Positions 1 to 4,991 of a stretch of 5,433 nt of DNA are shown here, one piece after another (within the stretch, counting starts at the first letter, position 1; every line of letters begins with the position of its first letter). Source of the stretch: a bacterium UBP10_UBA1149 (GTDB lineage Bacteria > Desulfobacterota > Binatia > UBA1149); NCBI GenBank assembly GCA_002311335.1, contig DBZX01000041.1:3641-9073 (forward strand), in the 5' to 3' direction. A program made the position numbers and the translations under genes. The notes beneath the pieces were generated by a model, which was given only the letters and a program-made list of their open reading frames with translations, did no database searches and was not told the origin of the DNA.

Positions 1-2255
1 GCCACGATGATGTCCTGGCTCGGCGAGCAGGTTGCTACCTGCTCGCCTCCCAGGTTGGCCGGGTCGAGGTTGGGGAAGAAAAGTACGCCCGTTCCCACGT
101 CGCAGAAGCCGTTGGCTGCACCGAAGGTCCTGTCGCACTCAAAGTTGTTGGGGATGTTGCAGTTTTTGCGCCGGTCTCCGGTCACGCAGCGGTCGGGTGT
201 TACAGTTGAGCCTCCCGACAGGGCAGCTACGGCCGTGGTCAGTGTCTCGGCAGCGTTGGCCTTTTGCAGCTCGGTGACGTCGAGTCGCCTCAGGTCCCAG
301 GCCAGCAGTCCACCCGGTGTGCAGCCGGTGACACCAGGGCGGTTGAGGCAGACGCCCAGGCGGAAGGTGCACTGCCCCGGCAGGCTGTCAAAATCACAGA
401 TGTCGCCGTCTTTGCAGGACTGCGATCGCCGCGTAAGCGAAGGAGCTGAGTCTATGGTCCAGGCCGACAGGCACTCCCTGCTGCCCGTAAGCTCGCGGTT
501 GCCGCCCATCACGTTGCGTGTGCAGTCGCTGTCGCAACCGCTACCCTCAACTCCGTTGGCAAGCCCGAGGTCGCAGTCTTCGTCGCACTCCACCGCGCCG
601 TTGCCGCAGGCGGCTTCCTGGCAGACGTTGGAACACACGGTCGCCGCGGGTTGGCAAAGCGCGGCGCTACCCGGGTCACAGCTCTCGCCCTCGCACACGC
701 CGTCTCCAGACGAAGGGGCAGTGTCGCAGTCCGGATCAGTGGAACAGAACAAGCCCACGTTGCCCGCCGTGCAACCCTGGTCGATCACTCCGTTGCCGCA
801 CTCCTCGGTACACACGGTGCTGCAGCCGTCCCCGGGTACCGAGTTGCTGTCGTCGCACTCCTCGAAGGGTGGGGTGCCGCTGTCGTGCACGTAGCCGTCT
901 CCACATCTGGCAAAGAAACACTGGTTGGTGCAGTCGTCGCGGTTGCTGCCGTTGGCGTCGTCGCAATCCTCGTCGAGGTCAACCACGCCGTCGCCGCAAC
1001 GCGGTGGAGTAATCTTCAAACAGCCTGCGTCGCAGGACGCGGTGCCGGGCGGTTCGCACTGCTCCACGCCCTGCCACACGAAGCCGTCACCGCAGACGGC
1101 GTCCAGGCAGCCTATGCACGAATCGTTGTTGCGGGTGTTGCCATCATCGCAGGCTTCGCCCGTGTCGGGTACACCGTCGCCGCAGCCCGCCGCGGTGCAG
1201 TCGGTACGGCAGGCGTCGGGCAGCGTGTCGCTGTTTGACGGTCCGTCGTCGCATTCCTCGCCGGGGTCTATAGAGCCGTTGCCGCAGGCGTCTTCGGTCA
1301 GGCAGACCGAACTGCAGCCGTCGCCGCTCGTGGTGTTGCCGTCTTCGCAGTCGGAGCCGGGCAGGCCGTTCTCGTCAATGTCCGGTATGCCGTTGCCGCA
1401 AATGGTGGTCTGGGCAATGCCGTCGGCGCCAACGCTGACGCATACTGCGCGCTCAAAACCCGGTGAGTTTACGAAGCCGCCGCCAAAAGCGATCAGCTGG
1501 GCGTCGTCACCGGCGGCCGAGCTCTCTCCTATACCGTTGGCGCCGCTTGAGACATAAACCACCGCGATATCAGAGGGGTTAACCGTGGTGTCCAGTACGC
1601 CGTCGCTACCCGGGACGATGCAACTGAGCGATGCGGCGCAGAGCTGCAGGCAGCGCTGGCTCAAGATCGGCAGCTCGTCGGCCGGATCCAGCGAAGACTG
1701 AAAACCGTCGTTGCCGGGGCAGATCAGCGCGGTGACAATGTCATCGCCACCGGGGATGGTCTCTACGCTACCGTTTCCACCCGGTCCTACTGCCACCATG
1801 TCGGGCAGGCTCTGTCCCGGGGGGATCTCGACCACGTCGTCGCCCAACGGGCTTATTGAATCCACGCAGATGCCGTCGTTCAGTGTCGGGCTTCCCGAAA
1901 GTACGAGGTCGGCAAAGGGCAGGCCCTGTCCGAAGACCACGCCGTTGCTCGAGAAGAGATCGTCACTGGCAAGCACAGTGTCACAGATGCCGTCGTCGCC
2001 GGTGAGTATCGACCCGCCAAAGGAGCGGTCGTCGCCGGCGGCTACGGAGTCGAGCGTGAGATTGGGACCGGAGGTAATGCACTCGGAGTCGGGATACCCC
2101 TGGCCCAGGGGGATGGTCTGGTAGTCCTGGGCCCATGCCAGCCTGCCGTCGGGCAGCAGCATGGCCGCCAGCGCGACGGTTATCGCGGCGCAGCGTGCGG
2201 CGGCAGCGAATGAAGTAATCGAAGGAGCCGGGACCACGGTCGGGAATCTGTACAT
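1..2255 (-). CDS. Secreted Cys-rich repeat protein (Myxococcus-type CG[DN]G repeats), C-terminus off window
   Basis: One frame stays open for 751 codons from ATG 2253-2255 to the left edge, so the stop is outside. AGGCGG at 2263-2268 sits 7 nt before the ATG; the only upstream in-frame start is GTG 2291, with no good site. Residues 1-42 are a signal peptide (Arg3 and Arg21, hydrophobic 23-34, AWA|QD cleavage after 42), so the product is exported. Residues 46-285 are Asp/Gly-rich degenerate repeats with GDD and xDG motifs. Residues 286-578 hold eight tandem Cys-rich repeats opening CGNG or CGDG and often containing CDDG or CDD and GDGC, as in the Myxococcus Cys-rich/DUF4215 families. Residues 579-751 start another Cys-rich module containing CKDGDICDF and QCTF. 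There are only four lysines (414, 615, 665, 697) and very many Asp, so the protein is strongly acidic. Known relatives are extracellular or surface proteins, usually of unknown function; disulfide bonding and surface location are inferred. No catalytic motif was recognised. Confidence 0.88.
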   Translation of the reverse strand, partial: MYRFPTVVPAPSITSFAAAARCAAITVALAAMLLPDGRLAWAQDYQTIPLGQGYPDSECITSGPNLTLDSVAAGDDRSFGGSILTGDDGICDTVLASDDLFSSNGVVFGQGLPFADLVLSGSPTLNDGICVDSISPLGDDVVEIPPGQSLPDMVAVGPGGNGSVETIPGGDDIVTALICPGNDGFQSSLDPADELPILSQRCLQLCAASLSCIVPGSDGVLDTTVNPSDIAVVYVSSGANGIGESSAAGDDAQLIAFGGGFVNSPGFERAVCVSVGADGIAQTTICGNGIPDIDENGLPGSDCEDGNTTSGDGCSSVCLTEDACGNGSIDPGEECDDGPSNSDTLPDACRTDCTAAGCGDGVPDTGEACDDGNTRNNDSCIGCLDAVCGDGFVWQGVEQCEPPGTASCDAGCLKITPPRCGDGVVDLDEDCDDANGSNRDDCTNQCFFARCGDGYVHDSGTPPFEECDDSNSVPGDGCSTVCTEECGNGVIDQGCTAGNVGLFCSTDPDCDTAPSSGDGVCEGESCDPGSAALCQPAATVCSNVCQEAACGNGAVECDEDCDLGLANGVEGSGCDSDCTRNVMGGNRELTGSRECLSAWTIDSAPSLTRRSQSCKDGDICDFDSLPGQCTFRLGVCLNRPGVTGCTPGGLLAWDLRRLDVTELQKANAAETLTTAVAALSGGSTVTPDRCVTGDRRKNCNIPNNFECDRTFGAANGFCDVGTGVLFFPNLDPANLGGEQVATCSPSQDIIV
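522..1400 (-). repeat. Eight tandem Cys-rich CG[DN]G protein repeats
   Basis: The units, read on the minus strand, are residues 286-323, 324-357, 358-387, 388-419, 420-450, 451-485, 486-549 and 550-578. Each opens with CGNG or CGDG, usually followed by a hydrophobic residue, an acidic stretch, C-D/E-D, and C-x3-C or C-x2-C. At DNA level the + strand 11-mer CCGTTGCCGCA marks the openings of units 1, 2, 7 and 8 (1390-1400, 1276-1286, 790-800, 598-608). CCGTCGCCGCA marks units 3 and 5 (1174-1184, 988-998). Unit 4 is degenerate (CEPPG replaces CDDG) and unit 7 is about twice the usual length. The pattern matches the Myxococcus Cys-rich/DUF4215 repeats of secreted proteins. Confidence 0.88.
1401..2120 (-). 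repeat. Degenerate Asp/Gly-rich repeats (GQGxP ... GxDG ... GDD)
   Basis: Residues 46-285 of the leftward protein repeat a loose pattern. GQ-G/S-x-P occurs at 51-55, 109-113 and 147-151. A G-x-[DN]-G turn before a short strand occurs near 86-89, 181-184, 216-219, 238-241 and 276-279. GDD follows at 74-76, 138-140, 170-172 and 249-251. Unit length varies (about 20 to 45 residues) and cysteines are sparse compared with the next region. I do not recognise a named family. A β-rich or Ca2+-binding repeat fold is possible from the Asp/Gly turns, but this is inference. Confidence 0.55.
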
Positions 2256-2262
2256 ATGTTTA

Positions 2263-2268
2263 CCGCCT
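2263..2268 (-). promoter_or_regulatory. Ribosome binding site of the leftward gene
   Basis: On the minus strand AGGCGG, one mismatch from AGGAGG, ends 7 nt before ATG 2255. This decides the start over the upstream GTG at 2291. The site lies in the 3' arm of a small inverted repeat, ACCGC-TTACAG-GCGGT (2262-2277), which could mask it only if transcription starts upstream of 2277. Confidence 0.6.
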
Positions 2269-2276
2269 GTAAGCGG

Positions 2277-2304
2277 TTTATCCCTCCGCACGACCTACTG
2301 TCAA
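2277..2304 (-). promoter_or_regulatory. Candidate σ70-type promoter for the leftward gene
   Basis: On the minus strand there is a perfect -35 TTGACA (2304-2299), a 16-nt spacer and GATAAA (2282-2277), which matches four of six bases of TATAAT. The start point would be near 2270, giving a leader of about 15 nt that still contains the AGGCGG site. The position fits the start codon well. The pattern is read by eye and not tested. Confidence 0.45.
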
Positions 2305-2325
2305 CCATGAAAAGGTCGGCGCTAT

Positions 2326-2335
2326 CCGAATTCGG
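2326..2335. promoter_or_regulatory. 10-bp perfect palindrome between divergent promoters
   Basis: CCGAATTCGG is its own reverse complement. It sits between the two back-to-back TTGACA hexamers (2299-2304 and 2377-2382), close to the middle of the divergent control region. This is where a shared regulator could bind. A chance palindrome of this length is possible in a 200-bp region, so the operator role is only a suggestion. Confidence 0.25.
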
Positions 2336-2376
2336 CACAGTGAACAGAGCGTGGCTCATCGCGAGCGCTTTATTCG

Positions 2377-2406
2377 TTGACAACGGGGTCCAAACGGCGG
2401 TAGGCG
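2377..2406 (+). promoter_or_regulatory. Candidate promoter for the rightward Cys-rich gene
   Basis: A perfect TTGACA lies at 2377-2382. The best-spaced -10 is poor: TAGGCG at 2401-2406 after 18 nt keeps only the first TA. If used, transcription would begin near 2413, just before the stem-loop at 2418-2439. The weak -10 suggests an activator or an alternative sigma factor, or that the hexamer is a chance match. Confidence 0.3.
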
Positions 2407-2417
2407 TGGTCTGGACC

Positions 2418-2439
2418 CTGTGCCGCGTCAGCGGCACAG
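2418..2439 (+). promoter_or_regulatory. 9-bp perfect stem-loop in the leader of the rightward gene
   Basis: CTGTGCCGC and GCGGCACAG are perfect reverse complements around the 4-nt loop GTCA. The stem ends 9 nt before the AGGAGG site. No T-run follows it, so it does not look like an intrinsic terminator. It could be a 5' mRNA-stabilising hairpin, a translational control element or a DNA operator; the sequence does not decide between these. Confidence 0.5.
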
Positions 2440-2448
2440 CGTACCCGC

Positions 2449-2454
2449 AGGAGG
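2449..2454 (+). promoter_or_regulatory. Strong Shine-Dalgarno site setting the start at 2462
   Basis: A perfect AGGAGG lies 7 nt before ATG 2462-2464. It rules out the longer in-frame ATG at 2420, which has no such site, lies inside the stem-loop and would put 14 extra residues before the signal peptide. Confidence 0.85.
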
Positions 2455-2461
2455 TCATCCT

Positions 2462-4063
2462 ATGCGCAGTTTAACGCTCGAGTCGTCTATTAGTCGGGCA
2501 GCCCTGGTGGCAGCGGCCGTCACCACGCTGCTGTTGGTTCTCCTCTGCAGCGGACAGGCGCTGGCCGGCAAGGAGCACTGCCGCACGATCAACTTTGCCG
2601 GGGCGGCGGGCGCTGGTTCGACCGACGTAGTTACCTTCCGCCTGGTCGACGAGGACGGCTCGACGGTGCTCGACCAGTCCTGCCCCGTGCAGGTGCTGCC
2701 GAGCGAAACCGCGGTCGACTACGTGCAGCGCATTCCTGCCTGGTGGGGCTGCGATCCGTCGTCCGAGGTGCCGTGTCCCATGTCCGGTTGCCCCGACACG
2801 GGTTACGTGGACGCGGTCTACACGAAACCCAATGGCAAGTTCAAGTTACCTAAAAAGTTCTGCGGTGACGTTACCGGCGGCGACGCGAGATCGTGCAAGG
2901 TCAAGTTCATCTACAAAGAAAAGAGCACCGGTGAAATCAAGAAAGGCCCGAGCTTGAAGATCTGCTGCAAGGCCGACGACGAGTGCAAGGGCAAGAAGTG
3001 GGGCAAGGAAAGTTCCGAGACCACGCCGGTTAACGTGCAATCGCAGAACTCGGGACAGGGCGCGAGTTACCTGCCGCCCTCGGGCTCGTTGCCGGTCGGG
3101 GTGGGCGAGGATGTGGACGTGGTGGTCGACCCGATCACGCTTGAGCAACTCCCCGACCCCTCGGTAGAAGAGTGTCGCGGCGCGATCTCCCGCTCGGTGA
3201 CGAAGATGGCCGGCGAAGTCGCGAAGAGCGTGGTTCGTTGCCACGAGTTGGTCATGGGCGGGTTCCTGGTGGAGGACTGCAACGCCATAAACCCCGGCTC
3301 AGATGCCGGCTCGGCCCTGGTCGAGGGGTCTGCCAAGGTAGCCGCGGCCATAACAGCCGCCTGTTCAGGGGTAGCGTCCCCCACCAAGTTTGCCTACAAG
3401 CGGTGCCCTGCTCCCTGTGATTTCGTGCCGGTATCAGAGCCGGTTTGCGTGCAGGGCGACAACTTGGGGGTAGTCTGTTCCAGCCATGGCGATTGCAACC
3501 TGGCAGGTTACGCCGGCAGCGGCATTTGCTCTAACACCTGCTCGTCGGGGTTGGTCGGGCAAGCCTGCCGAAGAGACTCGGACTGCGATGACGGTGTGAG
3601 CGGCAGCTGCGGCAGCTGGGGCGAGGTCTCCAACTGCCTGGCCTGCTTGACGGTGGCACGCGTGAACGCGGCCGCAGTGCAGGTTTACGGTAATCCAGGT
3701 CCCGGGCCTGGCCTGGATCCCGCGGCGGCTGCCTGCCAGGAAGAAGTGGGTAATGCCACGGTACGCCTGGTGCACACGGTGCTTAAGGAAGCCGCGTCTT
3801 GCCGCCGCAAAACGGATCTGGCCAAGAACCCGAGGCCGGTGGACGAGATGGGTGAAAGGATCCCCTGTAAAGTGGCCGATACCAAGGGGAGGGTGCTCGA
3901 ACTGCTCGATCGTATCGACGCCGACCTGTTCAAAGCCTGCCCTTCGGTGGCGGGGCAATCATTGTTCCTCTGCGGAGGGCTGGAGGCATCAGACTGCGTG
4001 CGAGCGGCCGCGCTACCGGCAGCTCGGCAGCTGGTGGACCTGTTCATTCCCGAGGACCAGTAA
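2462..4063 (+). CDS. Secreted Cys-rich protein with duplicated C-x21-C modules, function unknown
   Basis: The product has 533 residues. Residues 1-35 are a signal peptide (Arg2, Arg12, hydrophobic 13-28, cleavage ALA|GK); Cys29 is not in a convincing lipobox. The mature chain has 32 cysteines, suggesting many disulfides outside the cytoplasm. Residues 40-182 form an N-terminal domain ending in a Lys-rich part with 17 lysines between 122 and 182 and a CC pair at 168-169. Residues 183-237 are a Ser/Pro/Gly/Val-rich linker. Module 1 (238-301) and module 2 (425-493) each contain C-x21-C followed by two further Cys. Between them, 329-395 hold a short Cys-rich repeat pair (G-x2-C ... DC ... G-x-C) and CLAC. 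The style resembles secreted Cys-rich proteins of deltaproteobacteria, but I cannot name a family and see no catalytic residues. It is divergent from the acidic repeat protein, which suggests co-regulation. The 88-nt gap before the next gene shows no clear terminator. Confidence 0.9.
   Translation: MRSLTLESSISRAALVAAAVTTLLLVLLCSGQALAGKEHCRTINFAGAAGAGSTDVVTFRLVDEDGSTVLDQSCPVQVLPSETAVDYVQRIPAWWGCDPSSEVPCPMSGCPDTGYVDAVYTKPNGKFKLPKKFCGDVTGGDARSCKVKFIYKEKSTGEIKKGPSLKICCKADDECKGKKWGKESSETTPVNVQSQNSGQGASYLPPSGSLPVGVGEDVDVVVDPITLEQLPDPSVEECRGAISRSVTKMAGEVAKSVVRCHELVMGGFLVEDCNAINPGSDAGSALVEGSAKVAAAITAACSGVASPTKFAYKRCPAPCDFVPVSEPVCVQGDNLGVVCSSHGDCNLAGYAGSGICSNTCSSGLVGQACRRDSDCDDGVSGSCGSWGEVSNCLACLTVARVNAAAVQVYGNPGPGPGLDPAAAACQEEVGNATVRLVHTVLKEAASCRRKTDLAKNPRPVDEMGERIPCKVADTKGRVLELLDRIDADLFKACPSVAGQSLFLCGGLEASDCVRAAALPAARQLVDLFIPEDQ
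3173..3364 (+). repeat. C-x21-C module, copy 1
   Basis: Residues 238-301 have Cys at 238, 260, 273 and 301. The interval between the first two is exactly 21 residues, as in copy 2. The segments between Cys are Ala/Val/Lys/Glu-rich and look helical, so a disulfide-pinned helical hairpin is plausible. Confidence 0.55.
3446..3610 (+). repeat. Pair of short Cys-rich repeats
   Basis: Residues 329-356 have the spacing C-x9-C-x5-C-x10-C and residues 360-383 have C-x8-C-x5-C-x7-C. Both share G-x2-C, then an acidic DC, then a Gly-rich stretch ending in C. Similar short 'C..DSDC..G..C' units are common in secreted proteins of Myxococcota and relatives (general knowledge). They connect the two C-x21-C modules. 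Confidence 0.55.
3734..3940 (+). repeat. C-x21-C module, copy 2
   Basis: Residues 425-493 have Cys at 425, 447, 469 and 493, the same order and first interval as copy 1. The second interval is longer (21 against 12 residues) and the third shorter (23 against 27). Sequence identity is low, so the duplication is old or the match is structural only. Confidence 0.5.
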
Positions 4064-4130
4064 CGGCGATAGGGCAGCGGTCCCGGCTTCCCGTTTTACA
4101 GGAGAGAGCGTTCTGGTTAGCTCTTGACGG

Positions 4131-4147
4131 GCCCCGTCCGATGGGGC
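4131..4147 (+). promoter_or_regulatory. GC-rich inverted repeat at the glycosyltransferase start
   Basis: GCCCC (4131-4135) pairs with GGGGC (4143-4147) around a 7-nt loop. The 3' arm overlaps the only purine-rich stretch before ATG 4152, so folding could limit translation initiation. The first arm can also pair upstream in GACGGG-C-CCCGTC (4126-4138), giving two exclusive folds. No T-run follows, so it is not an intrinsic terminator. Confidence 0.25.
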
Positions 4148-4151
4148 AGGT

Positions 4152-4991
4152 ATGAGTCCGATGAGTAACGCGAACGCCCAGCTGCTGCCGCTTACTTTGC
4201 TCGTGCTCACCCACAACGAGCAGCACAATATTGCACGCTGTCTCGACAGCGTGCCTTTTGCCGACGAAAAGCTGGTGGTCGATTCGGGCAGCAGTGATGC
4301 CACTTGTGATATCGCTGTCGAACATGGCGCGCGCGTGGTGCAGCAGGATTGGCTGGGCTTCGGGGCGCAGCGCAACTTTGCGAGCGGCCGCGCTGAGCAT
4401 GACTGGATCCTCGTGCTGGACGCCGACGAAGCGCTCACACCGGAACTGGCGCTGGAGCTGCAGCAGCGCTTGCCCGGAATGATGTCTTCGGCCTGTGCCG
4501 GAGGCATTCTGCCGAGAACGGCCTGGTACATGGGCGCGCCCATGCGCTGGTATCGCCCCATGGTAGGCGAGAAGAAAGGCCGCCTGTATCACCGCGACCG
4601 CGCTCGCTGGAGCGACGCCCTGGTGCACGAGTCCTTGAGCTTTGAGGGAGCGGTGGAGTATTTCAGGCAACCGTTCCTGCACTTTCACAGTCCGTCGTTG
4701 GTGCACAAGCAGTTCAAGGTGCTGCGCTATTCGGAGCTCTGGGCTTTGCAGGCAGCCGAGCGCGGGCGCTCTGCCTCACCGTGGTTTACGCCCCTGGTTT
4801 TTGTCGCCATTTTTCTGAAAAACTACCTGCTGCGCCTGGCCGTGCTCGACGGGCGCCGGGGTCTCGCGGTGTCCTATATCGCTGCCGCCTACGCGGTGTA
4901 CAAGCGCCTGAGGCTGTACGAAATGACGCGCAACCCGGACTCCCGGCAGACAGCCGCCGACGAGCTGGCTCGGCACAAAGTGCGCCTGTGA
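4152..4991 (+). CDS. Family 2 glycosyltransferase, WaaE/KdtX-like (LPS core type)
   Basis: This is a 279-residue GT-A glycosyltransferase of family 2 that would transfer a sugar from a nucleotide-sugar donor onto a lipid-linked or LPS-core acceptor at the inner face of the inner membrane. Visible motifs are LTHNE (19-23), VVDSGSSDAT (42-51), GFGAQRNFA (69-77), the metal-binding D-x-D in LDADE (89-93) and VHE (158-160). These match the WaaE/KdtX group, which in enterobacteria adds β-1,4-glucose to the inner-core heptose; the actual donor and acceptor here are unknown. Residues 211-250 are largely hydrophobic with basic patches and probably anchor the protein to the membrane. Length is close to the family norm (about 250-300). 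The frame is stopped by TGA at 4125-4127, so ATG 4152 is the first start. ATG 4161 is an alternative, with AGG 10 nt upstream. The stop overlaps the next gene by GTGA, which implies translational coupling. Confidence 0.9.
   Translation: MSPMSNANAQLLPLTLLVLTHNEQHNIARCLDSVPFADEKLVVDSGSSDATCDIAVEHGARVVQQDWLGFGAQRNFASGRAEHDWILVLDADEALTPELALELQQRLPGMMSSACAGGILPRTAWYMGAPMRWYRPMVGEKKGRLYHRDRARWSDALVHESLSFEGAVEYFRQPFLHFHSPSLVHKQFKVLRYSELWALQAAERGRSASPWFTPLVFVAIFLKNYLLRLAVLDGRRGLAVSYIAAAYAVYKRLRLYEMTRNPDSRQTAADELARHKVRL

Noticed and set aside
7..894. 295-codon + strand open frame, rich in Ser, Pro and Gln
   Set aside because: It is antisense to the leftward Cys-rich gene, has low-complexity composition explained by reversed GAC/GGC/TGC-rich codons, and shows no domain or ribosome binding site.
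598..1400. Recurring CCGTTGCCGCA and CCGTCGCCGCA 11-mers, considered as CRISPR-like or regulatory DNA repeats
   Set aside because: They are in frame and encode the CG[DN]G opening of each protein repeat; the spacers between them are coding and similar to each other, unlike CRISPR spacers.
651..1557. Further + strand open frames (651-1238 and 925-1557)
   Set aside because: They are mirror images of the tandem repeats on the minus strand, with Ala/Val- or Ser/Pro/Gln-rich products; the coherent Cys repeats lie on the other strand.
1711..2124. 137-codon + strand open frame
   Set aside because: It lies antisense to the Asp/Gly-rich repeat part of the leftward gene and its product is Ser/Pro-rich with no recognisable motif.
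2180..2458. 92-codon minus strand open frame across the control region
   Set aside because: It overlaps the leftward gene's start in another frame, has no domain, and its DNA is better explained as a divergent promoter region.
2534..2560. Lipoprotein signal at Cys29 of the rightward Cys-rich protein
   Set aside because: Leu at the -1 position does not fit a lipobox, and a better signal peptidase I site (ALA|GK) lies six residues further on.
4064..4151. Possible intrinsic terminator between the Cys-rich gene and the glycosyltransferase
   Set aside because: Short inverted repeats exist (AGAGC/GCTCT at 4105-4124 and the GC-rich ones at 4126-4147), but none is followed by a T-run; a read-through transcript cannot be excluded.
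4013..4706. Minus strand open frames of 182 and 220 codons opposite the glycosyltransferase
   Set aside because: The + strand carries clear family 2 glycosyltransferase motifs; these frames have none.
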